Positions 47,285-57,730 of a stretch of 64,000 bases of DNA are shown here, in pieces. Below the pieces are notes generated by a model. That model was given only the letters and a program-made list of their open reading frames with translations, was not told the DNA's origin and did not search any database. Numbering within the stretch: position 1 is the first letter of the stretch; each line of letters begins with the position of its first letter. A program made the position numbers and the translations under genes. Origin of the DNA: Zanthoxylum bungeanum (taxonomy: Eukaryota; Streptophyta; Magnoliopsida; Sapindales; Rutaceae); NCBI GenBank assembly GCA_019454045.1, contig SKCR01007529.1, positions 1 through 64,000 on the forward strand, read 5' to 3'.

Positions 47285-47511
47285 AATCATGCCATAAGGA
47301 GAGCTGACATGGGAAGGCGGGTTTTGGAGACACTCCATCCGACATGTAGTGTTAGTAAGAAAAATAATAGTTTATGGGCCTGGATTGTGAATAAGCTTGG
47401 TTTTGAAAGGGACAAGGATACAAAGTCCGAAGAGTTTGATCCCCAAACACTTATTTTTCCTTGGCATCTGATGAAGTATGTGGATGATAATCTGTTGATT
47501 ATCAATCGCAG
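47285..47511 (+). pseudogene. NHL-protein exon (last visible)
   Basis: Acceptor CTACTAAG, donor GTAAAT after CGCAG. It encodes NHAIRRADMGRRVLETLHPT, then CSVSKKNNSLWAWIVNKLGF and FPWHLMKYVDDNLLIINRR. The intron that follows is cut at 47641 by a Ty3-type LTR and no further exon is found. Confidence 0.88.
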
Positions 47512-47641
47512 GTAAATGATCCATTTTCTCTTATTAGTTCTTGACCAATAAAAGCAACACCATATGAGCCATCCCCACTGTTTTAAGGGATTCCAAAGAG
47601 GTTATTTCATTGTACCTTCCAACCTATTGAAAACATCAATC

Positions 47642-47956
47642 TGTTAGGACCCAAAAGGCAAAATAGGAAATAAGAAAGGGTAGGTGGGTTATTTTAGTTA
47701 TTTAGGGTTTAGATATAAATTAGGATGTTTTGTTTCATTTTAGGTTATGCTATTATTTTTGTTGAATTTGGGAATGGGAGGGGAAAACCCTAGGGAGGTT
47801 GCCAACACCTTAATGTTATGCAAGGGCTGGTGAATTAATCTTCACCTTCAACTATCTTTGTATTTGATTTTCATTTTATGAATTAAAGTACAATTAAACT
47901 TATGTTTTTGGGTCTTTTATTGTGTGATTGTTGTGTGAATTTGGGGGGTTCCATCA
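47642..47956 (+). mobile_element. 5' LTR of a small Ty3-type element (315 bp)
   Basis: TGTTAGGACCC..GTTCCATCA with TG..CA ends is followed two bases later by a tRNA-iMet primer-binding site. It is inserted in the intron after the last NHL exon. No second LTR is found; the element is truncated at 49022. Confidence 0.78.
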
Positions 47957-47958
47957 AT

Positions 47959-47970
47959 TGGTATCAGAGC
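47959..47970 (+). other. Primer-binding site (tRNA-iMet)
   Basis: TGGTATCAGAGC is the standard initiator-Met primer site, directly after the LTR end and two spacer bases. Confidence 0.9.
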
Positions 47971-48060
47971 ATTACGCTCCTTGGCCTGTGTTGGGGATCG
48001 CAGATCGAAAAAGAAACTGTTGAAAAAAAATAATAAAATCGCAACCCAGAAAAAAAAAAA

Positions 48061-48600
48061 TGAGAAACCCTAGCATTTCAACCACCATCAGTGCCGCCAC
48101 TACTACCACTTTCACTACCAACCACGACCACCAAGTGAAGCAGAAGTCATCAGCGACCAAAACCCCGCCTTCCCCGTCACTAGAAGCCGCTATCAGCGCC
48201 TGCCATAAGCAGTGCGTTTCGCGACGCCGCTGCCTCACAGCCACTGTCTACTGTCGATCAAGCCACCATCACACCCCTCACGCCAGAGATTTCACCCAGC
48301 CTGCTATCACCGCCGGTCGACGTCTATATCGCCGGAAAACTCCCGAAACAGCCCCAACTGTCGTGGCATTCTTCGTGTCGATCCGCCGCCCATGGCGAGC
48401 TTCTGACGTCGCCGCCACCACCAACGTACTCATCACGTTCTACTCTCTCAGATCCGACCACCCCTTTGCATTTTCAACCACTGACAGGTTATTAACATTT
48501 TCACCCCTAAGGTTTCTGATTTTTGCGATTTGGCCCAGAAAGTTTCAATTTCTTGCATTTTAGTCTTGCATCTATTATTCTTGGATTGGTTAAAAAAATG
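48061..48600 (+). mobile_element. Leader region of the small Ty3-type element
   Basis: This is GC-richer, Thr/Pro/Ser-rich if translated (a 167-codon frame from 48060), and low-complexity. Its place between the primer-binding site and gag argues for untranslated leader or a gag N-terminal remnant; I do not call it a gene. Confidence 0.5.
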
Positions 48601-48918
48601 AGGTGTATTGGGGTTTCATCTGAATTGGGTTCCATACGGCAAGATGGTTATCTCAATGACTATATTGACAGGTTTGATGGTTTGGCGAGCTTAGTGTCAT
48701 ATAGATTCGAATACTATTTGCCTGGAATCTTCATCAATGGATTGCGGTATGAGTTGCAATCGGAGGTTCGAGAGGGATTAAAGCACTTGAGGGTGATTGA
48801 TCTTGATGGGGTAAAACAATTAGCCCTAGAGGCGGAAGAGAAACTAGCAGAATTGCACAGATTGGCGGAACTCAGAAAATGGAGAATGATAAGTTCACGC
48901 AAGACCGGAAGATCCTGA
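48601..48918 (+). pseudogene. gag fragment of the small Ty3-type element
   Basis: The frame reads DGYLNDYIDRFDGLASLVSY, YYLPGIFINGLRYELQSEVR and DLDGVKQLALEAEEKLAEL, the C-terminal half of a Retrotrans_gag domain (the FxxGLxxEIxxEVR signature). The N-terminal half is absent, a TGA ends the frame at 48916, and the element is cut at 49022 by element-3 LTR sequence. Confidence 0.75.
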
Positions 48919-49022
48919 GTCGGTAATGGATTCGCGTACCAGTCAAATGTTAGAGGATTGGATAGAGTTGAGGAAGATCCTTGGAAAAAGCTTGACTCAA
49001 TGTTGGAGAAGATGCAGAAGAT

Positions 49023-49948
49023 CCACGGATAAACTCGCCGAATCATACAAGTCGAGGTAACTGCATACGTATAATCCCTCCGTCACAGGTATCCGAATTT
49101 TCCCAGAGATATAGATGAAAATGTCAAATCTCTATAAGAATAATCTCGTCGACGTATCAATTAGCAATCTCTAAATAATATTTGGAACTCATTTCCGAAG
49201 TATACTAGGGGCATAGATTTAACAGATTGCTAAACATATAATGGACTACATATGCCCTGTACACAGGACTGACAGATCATATCTTGATACACACAGGATA
49301 TCATGGGCATGAGTCCACACCCAACGAACAGGCGGAGGTCTGATCCAAATAGATCGGTGACGTGACTGACATCTAAGTGTGGAGGATAACTCATATATCC
49401 ACAATGATATCTCAATTCAAAGGATCACTATGCTACTCAACCCGAGAAGATTCCTATTGACAATGTTGTACCATCTATTAGGAAATCTTTGGTGAGTCGT
49501 TCAGTGTTTATCAAATAAACACCTACACGTCTATACGAGTCTCCAAAGACTCATGGTTCATTGGGATAAACCATCGGACCAAGTCCGTTATACGACATGT
49601 ACTAGTCTCAACAGATTTTACTAACCGACCCGTGTCAGCAAATCTTGACCAGGAACTAAATTTAAGGATGTACAACTTATAGTGACACTTCCCAATGTCA
49701 ATTACAAACTATGTTGTAACTGCGCACTACGTTGTAAATCCTGAGGTCATTGTCTAATATATATACATATCACTAAACTAAATTTAGTTTCAATCTAATC
49801 AATCTAATCGAAATTAGATCGAATACTTATATAAAAGACAAGAGGTGCTTCCATTAATTTAGTAATATTATGGAAAAATGTATTGCTCGTATTAATGAAT
49901 CAGACATAAATATGATCCGGATTGGAGCTCAGAGCACCAACCCTAACA
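49023..49948 (-). mobile_element. Element-3 5' LTR, right portion (with ~420-bp duplication)
   Basis: 49023-49441 repeats 31284-31703 with few differences, and the rest completes the LTR to CACCAACCCTAACA. It is followed by the TSD copy TGTAG (49949-49953), after which copia-2 resumes (TACCCTTATTGCGACTTA). The match to the left TSD shows this is the original right end of element-3. Confidence 0.88.
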
Positions 49949-49953
49949 TGTAG

Positions 49954-50163
49954 TACCCTTATTGCGACTTACAGTCATTTTTGTCAGTTTGGAAACTTGC
50001 AACGGTGAACCCAGTCACTTCAAGTTCTCATTCTCCATGTCTTAAGAAGGCATCCTTAGTTCGTCTAAGATACTTAAGGATGTTCTTAACATCAATCCAG
50101 TGACCATTACCTGGATTGGCCTGATTGTGACTCCATATGCTCAAAACATATGAGACACCAGGT
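49954..50163 (-). mobile_element. Copia-2 internal segment between element-3 and Ty3-C
   Basis: Homologous to copia-4 36520-36715 (AGTTTGGAAACTTG, CCCAGTCACTTCAAGTTCTC, GTGACTCCATATGCTC). It is cut after CAGGT by Ty3-C and resumes at 61938. Confidence 0.82.
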
Positions 50164-53100
50164 TATAGGCATTGTATTTTTGCATATCAGCCCAATGATG
50201 AGCCTCGAATGGAGGCACTATTTTTTTAGTTGCGGAAGTTGCGGAAAGCGGTCGTCGGAAGGGAAGGGTCAAGAATTGACATTTTTATGGATTTGGTTCG
50301 CTTGTTCAAGCTTCGGGTTCGCTCGTTCGGTCTCAATTTTAAATTTATCCTCGGCCCGGTTCACAAAAATACCCCACGTCCAAACCCATTTTCCATGCCC
50401 CACATTAGCCACCCACCTTTATAAACAAAACCAAAAATTCCACCTCTTTTTCTTAGCCTCCCACGTTAATGACAAGAAAAAAAACCCTCACCACAAACGC
50501 CACCTACTAGCCTCACAAATCACAAAAGCCCACAACTCCCACGTGTATCACCTCCCATCACACACTAAATAATAAACAAAAGCCAAAACCCATACCATCC
50601 ATAAACACTTTTCTCACCCATACACTGCCAGAGATCTCTTGATGCAATACCCATAACTACCCATACAACCATTATTCCCAACTACCCATACGTAAACTTA
50701 CCCAGAAAGCTGCACTGATCCTTCACGCCCCTCACTGCTCACGCTGATCCCTTAACCCTCATGTCCCTTACGCTGCAATAATCCCCCAGGTAGACTACCT
50801 CATCTCACGGCCACTCACGTCATCGTCTTCAACCCCACACAACTGCCTTCACCACCTCACGCATGAACCCTCATAACCGTCCCTAGCTATACACACATCT
50901 AGGACGACTCTCGGCAAGAATGCCCTTCGCTCTCCATCATCACCAGCTCACTGCTCCACATGCCAAATAACCCCTCAAAACAAACCTCACTGAACCTGTA
51001 ACAGGCCCTTTAGCCCCCTTCACGCTGAAAAAAATAAACCCTAGAGGCCATGCACATGTGAACTATAGCCCTTTCTCACCTTCAAGCTCACTGAACACAA
51101 CAGACCTAGCAAGACACACATCTTCCTCTCGGCAAAACAATCAGCCCTCTCACAGGGGGGAATTGACGGTCCTTGGAGCCTCTTCACACGAGCTCGCCCT
51201 ACACGCTCAGCCATGCCCCTCACTGCCCCTTGACACGCACAGCCGAGACACCACACACTTCCAAACTCTCGGCAGCACCATCTCTCCTTCAACTCCCACT
51301 GACCCTGGATGTACCACCATCGAAACTGCACTGCATCACACATCCCTACACGCCCATGAGACCTCATGCACTGCCTAATTAACTCCCACCAAGCCGAGCC
51401 CTCACCTCATGCCACCATGAAACCAGCAAGCCGAGGAGCGCATCATCAACCCAAGACCATCTTCATTCACGTGGCCTGAACAGAGACCTTCACCATGAAC
51501 CAGCCGAGCCCTTGAACCTTGCACACTGCCTCACGTTCAACGCACTGTACCGAGCCATCACACAGCCCCCTGGATGCTTTATTTACGCATGAACCAGCCT
51601 TCTGCCACACAACCCCACTGCCGAGCCATTACCAACACACACTGCCGAGCACTCAACCATAGCCACTGCACTTCACGCTCACTCCACGGTCGAGACCAAC
51701 TCCCACCTCACCTTGCCGAGCATCATGCATGAACCATGCAGCTCACTGCCAACTGTCGAGCCTCATTCCCTTCAAACTGACTTAGTGCCCCTAGCCTAGC
51801 CGAGCCCACACCCTTACCTACGCACACATTACCACAAGCTTCAAGCCGAGCACCATGCACGTGAATGACTCCCACAAACTGCCCTCCAAACCCATGTAAG
51901 CCCTAGCCAAGATCGAGCTCTCTGCCTCCACATGATTAAGCACTATCCCCCCTCAAAAACCCTTGAAACCGCAAAAGAATAATCCACCAAACTCACGTGA
52001 AAACTGTCCCAAAACCGAGCCCAGATAATTCCTTGAAACCCTATCCAAACACTTGTAATTGGCGGTCCGTTTGCATGTGACATGCGTACGTGAAAACGTG
52101 GCCAAAATCGTGACCAAAATTGACGTAAGGATAATTTAAGAGAGAGAAAGAGAATTTGAGTTGAAAAAGAGAGAAAACAGCGAGTGAAAATAACAGAAAA
52201 GTACAGAAAAATCATGAGTGAAAATAACGAGTGAAACGGTGAAAACGGCAAGTCAAAACTGTGAGAAAATGGCCGAAAACAGCAAACTGTAACCGCGGGT
52301 GAAAACGGCGAAAACAGTTAAAACGACGAACCCGGTGAAAACAGCAAAAATAGCAGGCAGTGAGAACAGTAGAACGATAACCTTTCCGGCACCGTGAAAC
52401 GCACTCCCGGAAAGCGACTAAAAAGGTAAGACCTGAGGGCACCCTTTGTTATATTCTATTTTGTTGTTCCGGACACGGCGTACTCGGTTGACGTTGAATA
52501 CGTCTAACCGGGTATGCGAGGTCCTACATTGAAAACGGCCAAATTCCTTGGCCACATGTTTATTTTTGCATGTATTAATTTAATGTATGCATGAGATTGT
52601 ATGACGTGTATTCTGGATGAACGAAATATGTGTTTTCTCTTGCGGTATATCGGATGGAAACCCAGACGTAAATTCCGTAGCCAAATCCAAATGGACGGTA
52701 CTGCGGTTTGCACTCGGGATACAATGCCACGTACCACTTGAGAGACACACATGTTTCATTTCATCCAAATTTATGTGCGAGCATGATTAGGTTATTAGTA
52801 AGTTATTTATTTCTTAAGCATGATTGGGTCGTTAGTACGTTATTTCCTACATGTATGTTATAGTTATTTTCTTTCGTAATAGGAGTTTAATCTACGTTTA
52901 CGCTTATGTTGTTATTTAGTTTTCGTGTTTAATAATTCAGCATGTTCATTGTATGATATTGCATGTTTACCGTAATGAAAATTTACTTTCGAAGCATGTA
53001 TATATGTGTATGTTGAGTAGACTTGGTTAAAATTGCACAAATCCATTCATTACAATTGACATAAGTAAGGGACCATTCCAAACCCAACGGTTTGAGGTCT

Positions 53101-53260
53101 TCCCTTGCAAGGGGTGAGTGCGGCCTTAAATCTTTTTCCCGGTTCACACCGGGTGGCGACTCCATTTTATCTCTGGTTTAGTCCCCCCTGGGCTACCCCG
53201 TACTCCCAACCAGGCCGCGAGCCTGGAACAGCATGCGTCGCCCAGTTTCTGTGTCCTACA
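50164..53260 (+). mobile_element. 5' LTR of Ty3-C (3097 bp)
   Basis: It starts TATAGGCATTG (TG changed to TA) and ends CTGTGTCCTACA. It is close to the 3' LTR, which lacks about 190 bp present here around 52395-52550. A TATAAAC box is at 50420-50426. A low-complexity CCGAGC/TGCCGAGCC-rich stretch fills 51000-51900 and gives several spurious frames on both strands. Confidence 0.93.
50420..50426 (+). promoter_or_regulatory. TATA box in the Ty3-C LTR
   Basis: CCTTTATAAACAAAA is conserved in the 3' LTR near 59281. Likely core promoter, with the transcript start some 30 bases downstream. Confidence 0.5.
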
Positions 53261-53263
53261 GTC

Positions 53264-53281
53264 TGGCGACTCCACTGGGGA
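53264..53281 (+). other. Primer-binding site of Ty3-C
   Basis: TGGCGACTCCACTGGGGA, three bases after the LTR. This is the form I associate with Ogre-type elements primed by tRNA-Arg. It differs from the Athila/Tat site of Ty3-B. Confidence 0.8.
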
Positions 53282-53785
53282 TAGAGAATCGCCCCGAAAT
53301 AATGTTTTGTAATGTTTGTGATTTGTGTTTTAATTAATCATGACTACTGTGTTTACGCTTGTGTTTTGGACCGTTGTCATTTGGATTTAGTTGGACTCTT
53401 TGTCAAAAGATGTGAACTCGTTGGACCATTTAAACTGGGACAAGTTCATGTCCTTTTGACAATTAGGCCAAAATTTCTAAAATGCCGATGGGCCAGTTTG
53501 TGTTTGTGCCTTTTATCATTTGAAGTTATTTAGTTATATTATCGCAAAGTGTAAACCTGTTGGGCCTTTTCAACTGGGGAAAGTTTGCACTGTGCAATAG
53601 TGTGATTAAATACTTTAAAATGATAACGGGCCAATTAGTGTAAATTATTTTATGAGCTTGTTTATTTGCATTGCACACATGTCATGCATACATGCATCAT
53701 GTTAACCCTTTGTGTCTTAAAAGCCATCATAGACTCCCGTTGGGTTGGGAAGTAAGAAAGGTTTGTCAAGGGATCATCAACCAGT
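53282..53785 (+). mobile_element. Leader of Ty3-C
   Basis: Non-coding; it includes two related blocks, GTGAACTCGTTGGACCATTT with AAACTGGGACAAGTT (about 53412-53446) and GTAAACCTGTTGGGCCTTTT with CAACTGGGGAAAGTTTGCA (about 53550-53590), each followed by AAAATG.CGATGGGCCA-type words. Confidence 0.55.
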
Positions 53786-54085
53786 ATGAGTGAGTCAGTC
53801 AACGGGGAATCCCGCCTAGATCAATTGGAAGCCAAGGTAGCCGAAATTACTAAACAGTTGCAAGTTTTGACCAATGTTGTGACCAGTTTGACCGTGCCCT
53901 GTATAGCCAATAACAGAGACTTGTGCAACCGCAATGAAAGGACCATTGGAGAATCTTCAAGGATCGAGACTATTCCCTCAGAGATTGCCCCTATCAGAAA
54001 CAGACAATTCTCCAACTTGGGTAAACCTTTGTCAAAGATGTTTGAAAAGTTGAAGATGCAAGAAGAATGGGAGTTAAAGGAATAA
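53786..54085 (+). pseudogene. gag remnant of Ty3-C
   Basis: A 99-codon frame from ATG 53786 starts MSESVNGESRLDQLEAKVAE, a short coiled coil (LDQLEAKVAEITKQLQVLTN). It ends RQFSNLGKPLSKMFEKLKMQ, the motif near the end of Tat-type gag proteins. The capsid core is missing, so N- and C-terminal parts are joined by an internal deletion. Confidence 0.7.
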
Positions 54086-54429
54086 TGGTTGAAGCCATAC
54101 TTGTTCTACCTCAGAAGTCTGGCACAGACTATCCCTGATTACAAATTTCAGCACATGTCGAAGAAAATCATACGGTTGATGCATTGGCGACACTAGCCGC
54201 GACTTGGGAAAATCCAGAGAAATTAGTGATGAGACCACTTGTGCTGACAACTGCAAGCAAACCAGTGTATGAGACAGAAAAGATATTGGATGTGGAAGTC
54301 GATGGCGGGAAGCCTTGGTATCGCGATATTCAGAGATATCTGGAACACAGAGAATTCTCAGAAGGAGTAAGCGGAAAAGACAGGAAGTTGGGAAACAAAG
54401 ACAAGGAGATTACCAGATTTAGGAAATAA
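54086..54429 (+). pseudogene. RNase H end / integrase start of Ty3-C
   Basis: The frame reads HVEENHTVDALATLAATWEN, MRPLVLTTASKPVYETEK and KPWYRDIQRYLEHREF. The ADALATLA block closes the RNase H domain and the PWYxDI block opens the integrase in Tat-type pols. A stop after DYP and one at 54427 break it. Reverse transcriptase and integrase core are absent. Sequence to 54900 is lysine-rich, broken, and ends at the AGGCAACCCA block (54908-54917). Confidence 0.75.
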
Positions 54430-55088
54430 TGAGTTCACCGAGTCGATCGGCATAAGAAGGTTGAAGCTGCACTTTGCCCGAAGGAAGAAGATTGAGCGGT
54501 CACCAAGGAAATTGGCGGAAGGTCTAACCCAACGGGATAGGAAACATATACATGCATACACGTAACGCACTTGCAACTCTTGTGTTTGTTCTATGTTTGC
54601 AGGTGTCAAACGGAAGAGAAAAGCCAGCAGGAGGAAACACATGGCGTCGAGGAGCACAATGAGAGTCTCACCCATCAAGAACAGGGAGTATCTCTACACA
54701 TATATGTGTATACATTACATGTACACGTCTTTATTCTGTTGTTTTGTATTCGCAGGTTTTAAAGAAGAAAAAAAATAATAAGAAAAAAAAAAGGGAAAAC
54801 GGCAAAGATTAAAAAGCGGCAAAAGCACTAAAGACGGTGATGAAGCCACATTGACGGAAGGATTTCGGTCATGTCTGGCTGAAGACGATGAATTTAGTGC
54901 TAACAGGAGGCAACCCATGCACTTTGTTGTGATTTCTGTTTTCATGCTTTGTGTATATATGTTGTAGAGTCTTTAATTTTGTGTGTTATTTTTATAGGTA
55001 AAAGCAAAGACGAAGCATGTTAAGACAGAAGGAATGGTGTTTGGAAATCACAAAAATGGGAGCTAATTCATTAGTGGTTGCAGAGTAA

Positions 55089-55277
55089 GAGGCCAAAAGG
55101 CACGAGTTTGTCACCAAATCAGTAGATGACATTTTCTTGACGGCGACAAAGGCCGAAGAGTTGATTGACCAGATCCTGGCTTTTGAGCTGAAGCTCGACC
55201 CCATCCTCTCCAGATTGGACTGGAATGATAGTGATCGTGGCAAGAAGCGCAAATTGGAGATTGATCTGAATCTGTGA
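55089..55277 (+). pseudogene. LOG-like accessory gene of Ty3-C, C-terminal 62 codons
   Basis: The open stretch EAKRHEFVTKSVDDIFLTAT, KAEELIDQILAFELKLDPIL, SRLDWNDSDRGKKRKLEIDL, NL then TGA aligns residue by residue with the last third of the LOG-like genes at 14107 and 2196. The catalytic half is deleted; upstream (55000-55088) is a remnant of the other accessory frame (EGMVFGNHKNG). The terminal RGKKRK plus DLNL is conserved. The fragment has no stop of its own, unlike the rest of the element. Confidence 0.88.
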
Positions 55278-56217
55278 TGTTTCCTGCTGACCAGGTACTA
55301 CGTGCATGAGACCTATTTAAAAGTTTGTAAAGTTTGTGTTCTATTTTAATTATTAAAAAAAAATGAAAAAGAATGAAAACAAAAAAAATGAGTGAGAGAA
55401 GTCTTTGGTAATTAGACATATGTCCGGTGATGACATTGTTTGCTGTAGGGAGAAACCCTAGAAACGATAAGTGCGAGACGTGCTCTCGTCCGGTATCCTG
55501 AATGGATTGATCTCAGTTAGACTCACGAGCACTTGATTATAGAATCCTAGCAGTAGAAACCTGAGTTGTTATCGAGGTGACTAGTTTAAGAGATGATGTA
55601 TTAGTGAATGACCATTTTCCTGGGTGTCCACACTTGTTTACTGATGCTATGATATATGATATGGTTGGAAATAAAAATAAAAGTCTCTGAAAAGAAAATA
55701 TGAAAGAAAAAAATAGACCGCCTATAACCGATAAGCGTGAAGCTACCCATGGGCGAGTATTAGGACCACCATGAGGAGAAATGCTACCTTAAAGGGTAGG
55801 TGTGTCAGAAAAAGAGAAGAGAAAAGAAAAAAGAGAAAGAAAGAAAGAAAAGAAAAAAAGAAAAAAAATAATGAAAAGAAAGAGACAAAAGAAAAAAAAT
55901 GAAAACCATATCATGTTGAGTATGCTGAAGTAATCACAGAATGTGATTAAGACATCCAGGTTGGTTAGACCCACTGGTTCGATTCTCTGAAACGAAATCA
56001 CCAAGTTGGCTTACTTAAGGACTAAGCTGCGAAAGAGCCCTGGCACACACACACGAGGAGTCTAACTCAGATCACCCATTCAGATGATTGGATTTGAGTA
56101 TATTGAGTACTTTGAAGATTCATCGGTTTTGATACGAAGCATTCGTTGAGGACGAAAATATGTCTAGCTATCAAGATTATCTTGTGAGAGGTAATACAAT
56201 GTGTGAAATAGAATATC
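55278..56217 (+). other. 3' untranslated region of Ty3-C
   Basis: No coding frame. It includes an A-rich run (55350-55390), a ~110-bp almost pure purine tract (about 55807-55906, GA/AAG-rich), and unique sequence up to the tandem repeats. Confidence 0.6.
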
Positions 56218-57730
56218 ATGTCAGCTTGGGAACAAGGCCCATATCAGCTTTTGGGTGAGGCCCCACATCATTATCAGACTTTGCCGGGTATGGCACTCTG
56301 CGGGTTGAGGCCCACATCTCTATCAGTCTTTACCGAGTATGGCACTCTGCGGGTTGAGGCCCACATCACTATCAGTCTTTGCCGAATATGGCACTCTGGG
56401 GGCGAGGCCCATATCATTATCAGTCCTTGTCGGGTATGGCACTCTGCGGGTTGAGGCCCACATCACTATCATTCTTTGTCGGGTATGGTACTCTGGGGGC
56501 GAGGCCCACACAGTATCAGTTTTTCCGGGTATGGTACTCTGGGGGCGAGGCCCACACAGTATCAGTTTTTCCGGGTATGGCACTTTGGGGGGCAAGGCCC
56601 ACATCTTTGTCAGAATCAGTTTTGCCGAGTGCGGCATTTCGGGTACGGAGACACAATATCAGTTTTACCGGGTATGACACTCCAAGTATACAGTATCAGT
56701 TTTGACGGGTATGGTAATCCGAGAATGGAGCAGAGTCCGAGAATGAACAAACCGAGAATGGTAATCTGAGAATGGAGCAGAGTCCGAGAATGGAACGCGA
56801 TTCGAGAATGGACCACATCACAGTAACGGTTCGGGAATGAACCGCCCCACACGATAACAACATGATGAAATGAACCATCCCATATCAGTATCAGTTTCGG
56901 GGATGAGTCCCAGGGCCGAGGCCCACATCAGCTTCAGCATGAGTTTTCAGAGATGAATCACAGGGTCGAGGCCCACTTTAGCTACAATATCAGTTTCGGG
57001 GATGAGTCCCAGGGCCGAGGCCCACATCAGCTTCAGCATCAGTTTCGGGGATGAGTCACAGGGCGAGGCCCACACTAGTATCAGTTTGGGGCGAGGCCCA
57101 CACTAGTATCAGTTTTCAGGGATGAGTCCCAGGGTCGAAGCCCACGTCAGCATCAACATCAGTAACAGTTTTGGGGATGCGTCCCAGGGTCGAGGCCCAC
57201 ATTATATCAGTAGTTTTGGGGATGCGTCCCAGGGTTGTAACCCACTTTATCAGTATCAGTTTGGGCGAGGCCCATATCGGTATCAGTTTGGGGCGAAGCC
57301 CACATCAGTATTAGTCTGGGGGCGAGGCCCATATCAGTATCAGTTTGGGCGAGGCCCATATCAATATCAGTTTGGGCGAGGCCCATATCAGTATCAGTTT
57401 GGGGCAAGCCCCATCAGTATCACTCTGGGGGCGAGGCCCACATCAGTATCAGATTGGGGCGAGGCCCATATCAGTATCAGTTAGGGGGAGGCCCACATTA
57501 ACATCAGTTTGGGGCGAGGCCCATATCAGTATCAGTTTGGGCGAGGCCCATATCAGTATCAGTTGGGGGGAGGCCCACATTAGCATCAGTTTGGGGCGAG
57601 GCCCATATCAGTATCAGTTGGGGCGAGGCCCATATCAGTATCAGTCTGGGGCCGAGGGCTACATCAGTATCAGTCCGGGGGCGAGGCCCACATCAGTATC
57701 AATTTGGGGCGAGGCCCACATCAATATCAG
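56218..57730 (+). repeat. Tandem repeats I of Ty3-C (GGCGAGGCCCATATCAGTATCAGTTT family)
   Basis: The first part (56240-56700) has ~55-65-bp units with GGGTATGGCACTCTG and GAGGCCCACATCACTATCAG. The second (56890-57730) has shorter ~27-bp units like GGGCGAGGCCCATATCAGTA. Between them (56700-56880) stand CCGAGAATGGAGCAGAGT repeats. The translated frames are repeat artefacts. Confidence 0.9.

Larger units (their letters stand above)
33271..47511 (+). pseudogene. Host gene fragment: NHL-repeat protein (EMB1974-like), split by a copia element
   Basis: Six exons with GT..AG introns are joined in phase: 33271-33662, 44008-44101, 45035-45175, 45652-45752, 46439-46552 and 47285-47511. The protein has a thioredoxin-like N-terminal part and NHL beta-propeller repeats (FPGCISADEIGNRLFLSDSD, FEDGEFESAKLVRPAASFYQ, YIVDSENHAIRRADM). 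It resembles the plant NHL-domain protein EMB1974 from memory. The first visible exon has two frameshifts, the 5' and 3' ends of the gene are missing, and a 9.9-kb copia element sits in the first intron. The fragment lies inside the block inserted in element-3's LTR, so it may be a captured or relocated copy. A working paralogue probably exists elsewhere. Confidence 0.85.

Noticed and set aside
48060..48563. A 167-codon frame after a primer-binding site.
   Set aside because: Low-complexity Thr/Ser/Pro sequence at the leader position of a Ty3-type element, with no recognisable domain and another long frame overlapping.
50976..51900. Several frames of 60-110 codons on both strands in the Ty3-C LTRs, repeated at 59900-60240.
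   Set aside because: They are identical LTR copies with repeated GCCGAGC words, no start context, and no homology that I recognise.
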